This document shows positions 12,876 through 25,800 of a stretch of DNA of 64,000 nucleotides, piece by piece. Each line of letters opens with the position of its first letter. Positions within the stretch are counted from its first letter, which is position 1. The translations under genes and the position numbers were made by a program. The notes under the pieces are model-generated. The model worked only from the letters and a program-made list of their open reading frames with translations. It made no database searches and was not told where the DNA came from. This stretch comes from Orobanche coerulescens (taxonomy: Eukaryota; Streptophyta; Magnoliopsida; Lamiales; Orobanchaceae). Where the stretch lies: contig CM065802.1 of the NCBI GenBank assembly GCA_033398695.1, positions 168,945,965 through 169,009,964 of the forward strand, read 5' to 3'.

Positions 12876-12891
12876 CCTCTCTGATACCAAT
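12876..12891 (-). other. Copia 1 primer binding site (initiator tRNA-Met)
   Basis: The minus strand reads TTGGTATCAGAGAGG directly after the end of the right LTR. Its first ten bases match the usual initiator tRNA-Met primer site. Confidence 0.85.
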
Positions 12892-14105
12892 TGTTGGGTA
12901 CCAAATCGGATATTTGCGCCGTTTTATGCGGAAGCGAAAATAAATTGCGGAAAATAAAGGACACGAGGATTTATAGAGGTTCGGCTATTAACGAAGCCTA
13001 CGTCCTCTCTCGATGTATCTTTTTCCTTAGGCTTAAGATCAAAACCTCTACGCCTCTCTTCTATCGGTCGAGGGATTACCGTTACAAGCTCGTCTTCTAT
13101 CGGTCCGAGTAAAACCATTTTTCCTTTTCTATTGGATAAGGAATCAACCACTCTAGCTTTCTATGGGTACTAGATAAACCTCACTAAGATAGCGATTGTG
13201 ATTCTAACAATGCCGGATCCTTGATCCTAATAACACCGAATCAAATCGTATCTTTTCTTTTTATTGCTCGTGTATGATCTTGTGTATAACACTCAATCAC
13301 TCTTAATTAAGCTCAAGAACAACAACTATAATGTTTACAATGATATAACACGTATGTATGCTTTGCTCAATGTTGTTGTATGAAATAATACCAACTCCTT
13401 GGTATTTATAGCCTTCTTCCTCCTTACTAGCCGTTGCTGCCAGTTGACTAGCTAGCGTGCGCTAGCCTTCCTTCTTAGCGTGCGCTATCGCACATTTTTG
13501 CTCTAGCGTACGTAAAGGCTTTCATGTAGCGTGCGTTAATCACTTTATATTTCAGTCCAGTAGCTACTGCCCTTAACAGTTAGCGTGCGCTACCACTTCC
13601 TTTGTAGCGTGCGCTAATCCAATATATCCGTTGCATGGATTGTCAAAGTGACCGTTTGATATGCTGACTTTGACCTGCTTTTCCCAACGTTCGGATTGAC
13701 TAGATTCAAACATCTTAGCGTGCGCTAATCATCCTTTGTAGCGTGCGCTAATGATGACTTCATTGCATACGTCATTCATTGTTTGAATATCTTCCACAAC
13801 AGTAACATGGCTCGATAGCGTGCGTTAATAATAGAGGGTAGCGTGCGCTAATAATAGAGTGTAGCGTGCGCTATCCATCTGCTGACTTCACTGCAGCTTA
13901 CTTCGATACTAGGCTGGAATGCAGCTGACTCCTCGTTAGCGTGCGCTAACATATGTCCCTTAGCGTGCGCTAATGCAGTCCAGATTGCAATTTTTGCGTC
14001 TTCGTCTGCTTCGCCGTTTTGCTTCGCCTCGATGTTGTTTTGTAGTTTAGCAACTTTAATCATCAAAACATAAATTAAATAATGTGTGGAATAAATATTC
14101 CAACA
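12892..14105 (-). repeat. Copia 1 right (5') LTR
   Basis: TGTTGGGTACC to TATTCCAACA, followed by the GAGGG target duplication. The TATA box is at 13403-13411 on the minus strand. About ten TAGCGTGCGCTA-type dyads lie at 13450-13973, and a near-complete GTCCAGTAGCTACTG dyad lies near 13555. Confidence 0.92.
13403..13973 (-). promoter_or_regulatory. Copia 1 right LTR promoter: TATA box and TAGCGTGCGCTA array
   Basis: CTATAAATA on the minus strand at 13403-13411, with dyads upstream at roughly 20 to 110 base intervals. This copy is cleaner than the left LTR array and shows the motif best. Confidence 0.75.
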
Positions 14106-14188
14106 GAGGGTGGTGTGGCTGGCCGAGTAGGTGGAATAAATGGCCCGTCCGGGTGCATAATGTGGGCCGTCCATGCAGCAAGGTGCTC

Positions 14189-15361
14189 CTAGTGGTAGGC
14201 ATCCCTCGCTGCTAGACGCCTAGACTCACGACGATTGGCCCGGCGGGCCTGCTCTCGCATCTCTTCTCGGACGGCAGCTATGATGCTCTCCCTCTCCGTC
14301 CGGCTCTCCTCTCTCGGTGCATCCAGAAGACTCTCTCTCTCTCTCCTCATCTCCTCCCTCTCTCTCCTCATATCCTCTCTCAGCCCGTCGAACATCGCCT
14401 GCAAGTGCTCTCTGTTGGGCGGCGGGCTGGCATCTGCCTGCTCCTGTGTCAGCAGAAGAGGCTCGGGGGACCCCTCATGGGCCTCATCTAGAAGAAATCC
14501 TCGCCCCCGAGCGTGTGCCAGTGCTCCTCCCCACTGGTCAAAATGCGAAATGATGCGGTGATCAATCAGGCACTGGGGAGCTAGCATCGGCTCGTCATCC
14601 GACCACGTCATCCCCGACTGCCGGCACAGAGCGCAAATAAGCGAGGGGTGCTTCAGCCCCGTCTTGGCCCCTCCCTGAATACACTGGAAGATAGATCGGA
14701 CCAAGAGAGGAGCCACATCGAATCGCAGCCCGGAGGTGATAGCATATAATGTACGGGCTTGAGAGAGAAAAACCGTGCAGATCTGCGAAGTGGGGTCTAT
14801 ACGAGTGCAAATAAAATACAGCCAAGCACGCCCGAACCGGCTGAGGCGCGAGCTATTAAAGTAGAAAGTGGACGAAGACGGTGCGCGCCGCTCCCAGTCG
14901 GAGTCGGGATGTGTAAGATTCTCGAGCAGAGCCTCCTTCGTGAGGCTATCCATGACTCGCGCATAAGCCGTCTCATCAACCACCGGCAGCTCAAACAACC
15001 TCCGAATAGCAGCTACAGAAAAATCCACAGTAATGCCTCGGACTATGATCTGATTCCGAGTCTTTAACTGCTGTAACACCTGCCCCGCCCTAATGTGCTT
15101 CAATAAAGCGCTCGCATAGAACTCCTGCACAATCGATATCACCGTCGGCTCAGTAGGCGCAGCAAAACGGGCCCGCCCCATCTCGTTAATCGTGGTCAGT
15201 AGTTCCCCATCCTGGGGGGCTGGGGTGAATCCCCTCTCCGGGATCAGAGGTCGAGGGCGAATCTTCTCGTTGAAAACACGTATGTCTACATTGACCCTAC
15301 CGGTAACCTTCGCCTCCACTTCGTCAACAAGCTCCTGCCGATTAGTAAGTAAATCACTTCC
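14189..15361 (-). CDS. Accessory ORF of the Athila-like element (plant transposon protein type)
   Basis: An intact minus-strand frame of about 390 codons. It is open to 15361, where the preceding codon is a stop, and I see no ATG at its N-terminus, so the 5' end is probably truncated. Known-family features by eye: an N-terminal block with QEFYASAL and VRGITVDFS, then RLFELP, LTHPDSDW, a FYFNSSRLSRFGRAWLYFI stretch with ICTR, and LKHPSLICALC. This is the pattern of the putative plant transposon protein domain found downstream of pol in Athila/Tat elements. The C-terminal 90 residues are rich in R and E (EEMRRERES) and likely coiled coil. No transmembrane span or catalytic motif is seen. Its function is not established. 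A host gene is unlikely because of its place between the Athila interior and the 3' LTR. Confidence 0.7.
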   Translation of the reverse strand, partial: GSDLLTNRQELVDEVEAKVTGRVNVDIRVFNEKIRPRPLIPERGFTPAPQDGELLTTINEMGRARFAAPTEPTVISIVQEFYASALLKHIRAGQVLQQLKTRNQIIVRGITVDFSVAAIRRLFELPVVDETAYARVMDSLTKEALLENLTHPDSDWERRAPSSSTFYFNSSRLSRFGRAWLYFICTRIDPTSQICTVFLSQARTLYAITSGLRFDVAPLLVRSIFQCIQGGAKTGLKHPSLICALCRQSGMTWSDDEPMLAPQCLIDHRIISHFDQWGGALAHARGRGFLLDEAHEGSPEPLLLTQEQADASPPPNREHLQAMFDGLREDMRREREEMRRERESLLDAPREESRTERESIIAAVREEMREQARRANRRESRRLAARDAYH

Positions 15362-16735
15362 TTATAATTCGGACACTTAAAAAGGGATTTCTCCAATAAG
15401 CCAACAACTTTACAAACTACTTCATTAGTAAACCATTCCCCATGCACATTATTCACACTCCTGCATAAACAATTAATTATGTAAAAGGAAGTGAATATTG
15501 GAAGGGGCTTCATTCGGGGGAAGCAGACTAAGAGTTCTTCAATGAATCAACAACATGAGATCATTTTAGTTAGATATGAAACAAAAGTAAGAATGAAGTC
15601 CTGAAAACCTAGCAAACTATATATTATTGGCGCCATCTTTGAGTATCGTTACGCACTTACATCTTAATCATTCTCTTTTTATATTGACTGAAAAGCACTT
15701 CGACATAAAAACCTAAAACTTGACTGCTCTGGTTAATCACTAGATAAAAAATTGGTAGAATGCCACCTAGCTAAGTGGTCTTAGAGACCTGTGGCTCAAA
15801 ACCCATGAGTTTCTATTATATTTTTTCCAAGGTTGCATCTTCTGAAATCTCCTATTGGATTCTTAATTGTATATTTATGGTTACATATAATGATTATATT
15901 GTATGGTGTTAAGGAGCAAATATATTAACGGACAGAAAAAAATTATATTAATGTCAACATCTCTAATGAAACTGTGTATTATTTTGGTTGAGCGCCCAGT
16001 AGACATCAAAATGATCATCATATTTCTCTCATAACTAGGATAAGACAAGAGTGAAGCCTGCAAGGATTGCTGAAGCTTCTAAACCGAATCAAGCTTCTAA
16101 TTTGACAAGAGTGAGCCAAATTAGGAGACATCATAATTACTCTACTAGTTACTTAAACCACAATGATAGAAAGCTCAAATGACTTATGTTTCTATTGCCC
16201 AAGTAATAATTTCATATCCCTCTCAGTGATGGAAAAACTTAAATATATATATATATATATATAGTCTGTCAGGCATTGGCAGCAAAAGAATTCCCAAGAT
16301 AACACTTGAGATGGCTGTAACAGATCCTCATCAAGTAATAAAATATTACAATGCGAAATATCACTTATCATTACCATGTACTTTTTACATTTGTAAGTTC
16401 CTGAAAGAAATTGTGTCGAAAAAGTTTTGTTTGTTGATTAGACACGTATAAAGTTAGTCACATCACTGCCCCCATCCTTCCACTCAGAATTAGCTGTTTT
16501 GTGAAACCTAGTAGTTTCTATGCTTTAGTACTCAAGTTTGAAATGTTGCGTCATTTATAGAAAATCAGCAATGAAGCGCATACAAAATGGAGCGAGTCAA
16601 TCAACAATTGGATGAAATAAGGCCATTAGCATTGTTTCACGTAGATAAGGCAGATATACAAATATGGAAGCTTGCATTAACATATGCAAACACCCAATAA
16701 AAATAAATCAAAAAGGAAGCTTGACTTTATCATAC
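15362..16735. other. Non-coding stretch, probably SCAMP intron sequence next to the Athila-like break
   Basis: AT-rich sequence with no repeat shared with the flanking elements and no convincing exon. I looked on the minus strand for SCAMP exons encoding the membrane spans and found none. An (AT)n run lies at 16242-16263. The junction with the truncated Athila-like element is near 15361. Confidence 0.5.
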
Positions 16736-16858
16736 CCAAAAATGTTGTAAATGCAACATACTGCAACCTCCGAAGATGGATTGGGATTTCAGTTGTAATG
16801 TCATGATGAATTATTGGAAAGAATGGAGGCCAATTTTTTACCTCAGTGACAATTACAG
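16736..16858 (-). CDS. SCAMP: SCAMP exon 6
   Basis: 123 bases encoding a segment that includes [15 protein letters not shown] and [17 protein letters not shown], the most conserved stretch before the first membrane span. The donor G|GTATGA at the 3' end is good. The acceptor side has a pyrimidine tract followed by TG instead of AG, which would block normal splicing unless it is a sequence error. Confidence 0.85.
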
Positions 16859-19800
16859 CAGATAAAGGAAAAAGGAGAATAACATATTAAACTTTGCATA
16901 ACAGAATGATACAGCATAGGATGCATTCAGTGTACTAGCAGATGTTACAAATTACATCGTGCTATTGCATCTTCCTTCCTTTTCAGTTCCTACACAGCAC
17001 AGCAAAAAGTAAATTAGTTAAAAATATGACGAAACTTTTGGAAGCACAGGAAACATAGCAACAGTTTCATTCTGCAGAGCATAAATCAAATGAACATAAC
17101 AAAACGTTGATGTAAAAGAGTAATTTAAAAAAGAAAAGTCTAAGCTCGGAAATAAAATATAGTATATAATTATATTATCTACTTGAACCATAGTGAGAGC
17201 CTACAAGGCAATAGAGTTCACCTGTTCCCTCCTTTTCAGTTCAGTCTCCTTAGCTAGAAGTTCCTTCTCTTTCTTCTTCAAATCCTATGCAAGGTTTAAA
17301 ATAAAACAGTTATCTCCACCAAAGTCTTGATTTCCTAGCAAAAATTGAGTTTATCAACAAACCTTGCCACTATCAAGAGGAATATCAACTGTATCCCCAC
17401 GGTCATAATCAGCAGGTTCATGTGGAAGTGGCGAAAGCCTAGAGTTCGCAGGGGGAACACATCCAGGATTCTGAAATATGGTATATTATAACTAGAAATT
17501 ATGAAAAAACAGCTATTTCCAGAACAACGAGCATTCATGCCTTGTGTGTGCCAGTGTGACAATTTAAGGTAATAAACTGCCACATAACAAGAAGCTTCTA
17601 AATGTATGTCTTCCAAAAACAAAAACATTAGACATGAGATGGGAAAGTTAATTTAAAGCCTGTACTTAACGAAATAGGAAGCACAACCCTGGATCTAACA
17701 AATTTTTTGCGAACTGAAATGAGAACTGTAACGTTGTTCTTTATCAAAGAACAAATGCTTTTAAATTGTGATTGACAAACTAACATTCCCAATCATATGC
17801 AGAATCAGCAATCAAGAAGAGATGCGCGAGTAAGGGCCAGCAACAGTGTCAGAGCTTAGAAAGACTAAGAGAATACATAAAATGACACGTTTCAGAAAGA
17901 TAGTATGATTACTAAAATGCACCCCCACCATAATTTGATTGACCCCTCCCAGGACCTTGGTCCTGCAAGAAAAAACACACCCATGTGGAGAAATCATAGA
18001 TTCTCAATCATATATGGAGTAGAATAAAAGTATAAAAGCAAGATTCACGAGACAGTAGAAATTTTCAGTCCCATATTCATGCCATTTAAAACACCAGAAG
18101 CAGTCAAACTATTAAAACCAGCAAAAGTAGTCTACGTGAATTATCCTATGGACCTACACTACTTTTCACTCAATGGCTTCATTTGACAACACATGAATTC
18201 TTTTGGTTATAATTGGGTCTTGTTCATGGACAACGTGCACAGAACTGAGAAGCTTTTAAGATTTTTAGAAAGAAAAAAAAAAGGAAAAAACAAATCAAAC
18301 TTTGACACACTCCTTCTGCCACACGAAGCCATCAAGTTGATTTGGATGGAATGAAAGGATTTATATCCGAGGATAGGATTTTTGGAAAGTATTTCAAACG
18401 GATCCATTTATGATGGATTAGAAACCCATCATAATGAGTCCAGGTATAGCTCAAAATAGGATCTAGGGAGTTCAAGCCCAAACAAAATAAGAAACTATGA
18501 AACAAGCTCAATGGATTCGCTATTATGGATTTGGAATAAATAGCTTCAAATCCTTCTATCCAAATGCAATCTAAATGAACTGTGAACATAACAAGAGCAA
18601 TATGACAAACCACTTCCGAGAAACAACGGGAATACACTGAAATCTCCCAGCCCACAAAGACCAAATTTCTTGTCATGTGATAGTATCCCACAACATCAAG
18701 ACTGCTATGCATGCAGCCATGTAATCTACATTTACAATGAGTTTATAGAACCATATTTTGAAATTGACAGCAAAATACACCATAACTACTTCACGCTTAT
18801 AGTTCACCCCTAATTCTGAATGGTTTAAGCAGCATCAACCTTAAAATAATCTACGACACTATTAAGTCATACATACAAGATACAGATCTGATGTTGCAAG
18901 CACCACACCAACATTATTTCTGTAACACCCCCAATCCAATCAGGGATATTACACGTCGTAGACCCTCTCCTCGAGGATCTACCAGGCTGGTAACAACATT
19001 TAACATCTCGACAATGCCTTCAAGGCAAAAATGACTCAGTAGACCGATTTGGTCTTTCAAAAAATTACATACAACTCGAATACAACTCATGCCCACGCAG
19101 GGGTCAAAATACAACCACACCCGTACAACGGGAAAAATATAGCAGCGGAAAATAAAGTACAACTATACCAATACGACATCAACGGGTCCTCGTGTGATTA
19201 GTATCGTTCATCTTTCATCATCCTTCATGCCGACCCTGTGCTCTGCTCCAAAACCTGAATGCACATGACATCCACCCCGAATACTGGGGTTAGCAAAACT
19301 CCACTGCTTTTGCTAGTGCAAGTATAAATACGAAAACAAGCCATACATATCATACTCCACAAAATGTAATAATCACAAATATACTTCCCGAGAAAATTCA
19401 CTTGATCAAACCATTCAAAACGTGAAAGGTAGGAAATAACCCAATGTCCATATTACAAAACATTTGACGATCTCGGAGTTTAGAAAACATTTGGGATATA
19501 AGAATTCTAAAACCTTTCGAAAACATTTAGGGACACAACCCAAAAGTCATTTTCCAAAATTCAAGTTCCAGAATAATACGCAGTGGTCCACAACCCATTT
19601 CACAAAACACGGGTCCGTGACCCAAATCACAAATCACATGTTCCTAAGGATTATTCGTGTCCCGTGCTAACAAGCCACGAACCTCGATGCTCCCGAAGAA
19701 CAAAACAGAGTGAATAACCCAATAGTAAAAACATATCAAATCACATGTCTCCACGACACGAATATCACAACCAAACCACAACCATAAGTTATCCCAAGCA

Positions 19801-22800
19801 TCGCGCTAACAAGCCACGAACCCTGAGTCCCCGCAAGACATACCCGATGATAACCCCACAAGTTATCCCAGATCGGCCAGCAAGCCCCGAACCTCCGAGT
19901 CCCCGCAAGACATACCCGTATTGGATAACCCTACGGTTTCGCCCGACCCATACTAACAAGTATGGATCCCGGATATTCAACAATCCTACCCGGAGGCACA
20001 TCACATACAACAAGCACACAACAATAGTCGATTATCAAGACAAGCAACATTATGCATCACAACCTCCTTTCAAAGGAGTAACGACTAACATCACATCATG
20101 TCGAATACCCACCGAACAAACATACAATTCAATACACAATCCTCGGCAAACAATTATGGTCTATTATATTCACTCAATGCGATTATAACGTCTCTCAACA
20201 TACGAAACTAACACACATATTCCGAGAACATATCCATTCACGAAGTATTCGAATTATCGTTGAAAGACAATATTTATCGAGGACATACCGATCCTTTTTA
20301 ACGTTCATTAAACATTGGATTTCGCATAAAATCATTTATCAATAATTATACCGATGAAATATGAAATGTGTGGGCAAGATACTTGCCTCGAAATTGGCAC
20401 GCAAGTATTCCGACGAACACGGCTCAACCGAAAAGCTTCGAAACGCCCGATGCTATCGAAAAGGAAGACGACGATGAACGGAAGGGTTCAACACGGTTTC
20501 TTCGCAAGAAACACGACCCTAACATCATACAATTAATAAATCAACGATCATACGATGAAGAATAATCGTAGAACGCCCGAAAACCCCTCTAAGACATTTT
20601 ACCGGACACCTTCAAGGCGCCGGTCAAGAACTCGACCCAAATAACGAATCGATACGATCCAACCATGGAATAACAAGGGAAATGATATAATACATCTAAA
20701 TAATCATCAATCCATCAAAATCCTAAGTTAAATCGGATTAAACGGACGAAATCGAACAAAATACCCAAAATCCCCAAAATTAGATATCTAGAAAATCTGA
20801 CCTGATTCGCTCGATCAAAGGATGTTATAGGATGGATGATTGATGATATAACCCAAAGAACTCCATGGATATGTTGCTAAACAACATGGCTTCAAGCTTA
20901 GAACACGCCCAGCTGCGGAAGAGGAGAAGAAGAAGGGAAAGAAATGAGCTGAAATGCTCAAAAAAAGAATTTATAGGGGTTGACTGCCCTGCCGGACACG
21001 GCCCGTGCCGATCGGCATGGTCGTGTCGCACAGCTGGCCGACAGGGACTCGACCGTGTCCTGCTTGACACGGTCGTGGCGCGGAGGGCCTTCCGATAGTG
21101 ACCCGTCCGACAGCGACTCGGCATGACTCGACCGTGTCCTGGAACACGGTCGGGCGTGTCAGCTCGGCTCGCTTATCCTGAAGAGTTCGCACGGCCGTGG
21201 CCTGACGACACCGCCGGGTCCCGAGACAAACTCCGCATTTCGGACGAGTACGGCACGGGCCGTGTCGGACGACACGGCCGAGTTCGGCCGGCAGTGATCG
21301 GCCGATAACGAGCGGGTGAGCTAAAACGACCATAACTCTCTCGTCCGGACTACGATTGACTCACCGTTTGAACCATTGGAAAGCTAACTTGATGCTTTAT
21401 AATGTTGAAAAGATTCAGAATTTTTGGAGTTTCCAAGAATTAATAGTGACTTTACAAAGTCGAACTCCCACGTGAAAAAGTCGATTAAGGACACAGAACT
21501 CAACTAAACGACACTGAAACGAACTCGGATGACAAAAAGTGCAGAATTAATCATTCTCGGAATGACGAAAAGGTCATGATAGAGTTGTCAAAACGAACTT
21601 CCGCTGAAAAAAAAAGAAATTACCGGAAATCGAAATTACGGGTATTACATTCTACCCTCCTTAAAAGAAGTTTCGTCCCGAAACTTAAAACAAGTAGGGA
21701 GGAGCAACATCCCGCCAGAAACTACTCAACGAGATACACAAGAACCGAAACTCGCGCCAACGATGGAATGCCACAAGCAATGCAAAGAGACATACGGCGT
21801 GAAAACACGCCCCACGATGACCAACACAACGCCACAGGTAGGAACATAATAAAATCAACAAGTGACAAGCGTCATCAAATAGACAATACAATCGAGTCGA
21901 TTATCCGGACAATCACAAAACACAACGAACGAAAATCAATATGATTGACCAACCCAACGGTACATCAATCAAAACGCGAGCCAACCGCTGAACAAATACG
22001 GAATTCCACCGCCCAAGGGTTGGAAGATTGAAAACGAGACTAACTTCCCGAACTTAAGGGAATTAGGAAGGAGCCTGAACGCTCAACAATCAAAAAACGA
22101 GAACAAAACCGAACAAACAAACGATCGAGACAACAAAAATCGAACGATCATGTTCGGATCACGAAGAACAATAAGGTTCAACCGACAACTCCGAGGTTCA
22201 CATCTCGACTCGAGACAAAACATGATCCGGTGAAAACAACAAGATGCACACTCGCATAAGATCCACAGGAAAGGGAATAACAATTGAAAAGTCACAACGA
22301 CGAACGAGTAATTCCGAAATAATACCACCCTCGTTCGATCAACAAAAGCAAGGGGCAGGACAAGCTCAGAAAATGTCAATGAACATAAACGAGTCGACAG
22401 AGTCGAAAATACAGAAGTTCCAAATCCGATCCACTTCGAATAAAAGAATTAGTAGAATAAAAAGATGCTACTTCCGAACAAGGTTCACAAGAATCGAACC
22501 GAACTCGGAAAAGTTACAGCGATAACCAGATCGACCCAAGACAAGATCATAGCTCGTTCGAACGATGAAACCGAAATATAGAACAAGTTCAGAAAGTATC
22601 AACGAACATGAGTGTATCGATAGACTGGAGAAAGAGAAAATATAGAAGCCAAAAATAATACGGGTATTATATTCGACCTCTTATAAAAGAAGGTCGCCCC
22701 CGCAACTCACAACAGCGAAATCAAGGTGACGACACAACAAGCAACAGACAGAAACATCCTTCGAAGGCCTCTCAAAGCCGATTCCGATGACTGTGCTGAA

Positions 22801-25800
22801 GCGCGAACTCCGAAAGTCTCGGTAGCCAATTCACAAAACTGAATTCGGTGTCCCTCGAGTCCACACTTGAAATGTGTAACCGACGAGAAGGAAAATTTAC
22901 ACGTGCATGCCCCGGCACATCACGATTGAAACGCCTCGGCTCGGCATACCGAAAATACAAATGCTAGATACAATGGGGCATAACGTCGCAAAACAACATA
23001 GCGGAGATGCCAACTCAGCACAACAAAGAATCATAACACATACCATATACAACGATTACCATCATAAAGTAATACACACACAAACACTACAACAACGACG
23101 GTATCGTTCGGCGACCTCAACGGCCCGAACGATAACCAGCACATAATTACAACCATCATGAAACAATCACACATGTACACAACGTACAAACTCAAGCTTC
23201 AACAGCTCACAGCCGTGCGACAACACGCAAATCACCACGAGGCGACAAACAGTAAATACCAGTTCACACCTCTCACATAGGGCTAGTACAACAAATGCGT
23301 GGCAACGCCTCGACGTTCATGCCACCAATTCGATCACAATTCGGGGTTAACACCGTAACGAAAGTTCGAAAACCATACACGCATTTCCGGTCCGCAAACA
23401 GGAATGATAGGTTTTAAAAACAAAAACCACCTTTTGAAAACAGTTTGGAAACAACAGTTGATCTTGAGTATCATTTTACAAAAAGTAGTACAAACACCAT
23501 TATCGAGACTTTGAAAGTCATCTTGCGTTTGAACAAAAATGAGGACACCTTTCTTTTAGTGAAAAACTTTCAAAAATATTCGACACTTGGGTCTAAGCAA
23601 CTGCATTTCTAAAAGTAATTGAAAATATCTCAAAATATTTTGGTCCTCAATTGGAATGATTTTGAAACATATTACGGTACTAGAAGGCACTTTGAAAGTA
23701 CTGCGAGAAAATAATTCGTTTTAAAAGTACGTCGCGAATTTTAATTTTCTAAGATACTCAAGGTTTTCAAAAATAATTCAATGGGCTAGAATGCCCAAAA
23801 ATTTCAGGTAATTACACAGAACATTATAGCGCCGTGGTCCCACGCCGGAACCCACCAGACTAAAAACCATTTACAAAAATGCCAAAAAGGCCGATGACGG
23901 TAATGTTTCAAAAACTCACAAAAGCCATTTTACAACATGCTAAATACCGTCATAAGAATTTCGCCAAAGCGATCAAGGCCATAATGCCAAAAACTCGGTT
24001 AAGGGAATCGGTTTTCGAAATAAAACTCGGTCGGTAAAATACCGAAAGTCATTGCAAAAGAACTCACGCAGCGGATAAAAGAAATACGGTTCAACATACA
24101 CAATCGAGCAACACTACTCCTCATATGAACGAAATATGAGAGTCAAATAACCACATATCACAAAATCAAAATCCATAAGAGGATTCCGTCACTTAACAAA
24201 TAAATCATAAAAATAGCTCGTGTCACACGAGGCACAACACAAAGAAGGGAGACTTACAGCCACAGGTCGCACGAAGATGATGATCGCCCCACGATACTAA
24301 TCACGACCAACAAACTCAGACGACGCGTCGCGACACGACTCAGTCAGATAAAATCCGACGAGACAAAAACTCAATAGACACCACTGACCCGACACCCTAG
24401 GTTTCCACAACCTAAGCTCTGATACCATTCTGTAACACCCCCAATCCAATCAGGGATATTACACGCCGTAGACCATCTCCTCGAGGATCTACCAGGCTGG
24501 TAACAACATTTAACATCTCGACAATGCCTTCAAGGCAAAAATGACTCAGTAGACCGATTTGGTCTTTCAAAAAATTACATACAACTCGAATACAACTCAT
24601 GCCCACGCAGGGGTCAAAAATCTGACCACACCGTCTGTGGGAAAAATATAGCAGCGGAAAATAAAGTACAACTATACCAATACGACATCAACGGGTCCTC
24701 GTGTGATTAGTATCGTTCATCTTTCATCATCCTTCATGCCGACCCTGTGCTCTGCTCCAAAACCTGAATGCAATACAGACATCCACCCCCCGAATACTCG
24801 GGGGTTAGCAAAACTCAACTGTTTTGCTAGTGCAAGTATAAATACGAAAACAAGCCATACATATCATACTCCACAAAAACAGAATAATCACAAATATACT
24901 TCCCGAGAAAATTCACTTGATCAAACCATTCAAAACGTGAAAGGTAGGAAATAACCCAATGTCCATATTACAAAACATTTGACGATCTCGGGAGTTTAGA
25001 AAACATTTGGGATATAAGAATTCTAAAACCTTTCGAAAATATTTAGGGACACAACCCAAAAGTCATTTTCCAAAATTCAAGTTCCGGTAACAATACGCAG
25101 GGTCCACAACCCATTTCACAAAACACGGGGTCCGTGACCCAAATCACAAATCACATGTTCCTAAGGATTATTCGTGTCCCGTGCTAACAAGCCACGAACC
25201 TCAGATGCTCCCGAAGAACAAACCCGAGTGAATAACCCAATAGGAAAAACATATCAAATCACATGTCTCCACGACACGAATATCACAACCAAACCACAAC
25301 CATAAGTTATCCCGGCATCGCGCTAACAAGCCACGAACCTCGGAGTCCCCGCAAGACATACCCGATGATAACCCTACAAGTTATCCCGGCATCGGGCTAG
25401 CAAGCCCCGAACCTCGGAGTCCCCGCAAGACATACCCGTATTAGATAACCCTACAGTTTCGCCCGACCCATACTAACAAGTATGGATCCCGGAGATTCAA
25501 CAATCTTACCCGGAGGCACATCACATACAACAAGCACACAACAATAGTCGATTATCAATACAAGCAACATTATGCATCACAACCTCCTTTCAAAGGAGTA
25601 ACGACTAACATCAAATCATGTCGAATACCCACCGAACAAACATACAATTCAATACACAATCCTCGGCAAACAATTATGGTCTATTATATTCACTCAATGC
25701 GATTATAACGTCTCTCAACATACGAAACTAACACACATATTCCGAGAACATATCCATTCACGAAGTATTCGAATTATCGTTGAAAGACAATATTTATCGA

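Larger units (their letters stand above)
9720..14105 (-). mobile_element. Copia 1: complete-ended but pol-less Ty1/copia element
   Basis: Two LTRs of about 1.2 kb flank a 2.0-kb interior. A perfect 5-bp target site duplication, GAGGG, is present at 9715-9719 and 14106-14110. The interior keeps a primer site at 12876-12891, a polypurine tract just inside the left LTR (AAAAGGGGAGAT on the minus strand) and gag-derived reading frames, but no protease, integrase, RT or RNase H. It is therefore a deletion derivative that kept every cis signal for replication. It sits inside the Athila-like element. Confidence 0.9.

Noticed and set aside
14189..15361. Accessory ORF read as a host gene
   Set aside because: It is intact and intronless but sits between the Athila-like interior and its 3' LTR, in the element's orientation, and has the plant transposon protein pattern.
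15362..16735. Further SCAMP exons left of exon 6
   Set aside because: No minus-strand segment gives the hydrophobic spans or the conserved WYRPLYRAM-type motif with splice sites.
19745..20188. 147-codon plus-strand frame in the element B left LTR
   Set aside because: The frame is not kept in the right LTR and overlaps the tandem units; no motif is seen.
21576..22525. Open frames of 93-122 codons in the element B interior
   Set aside because: A-rich low-complexity translations with no retroelement motif; the strand and place fit chance ORFs in non-coding sequence.
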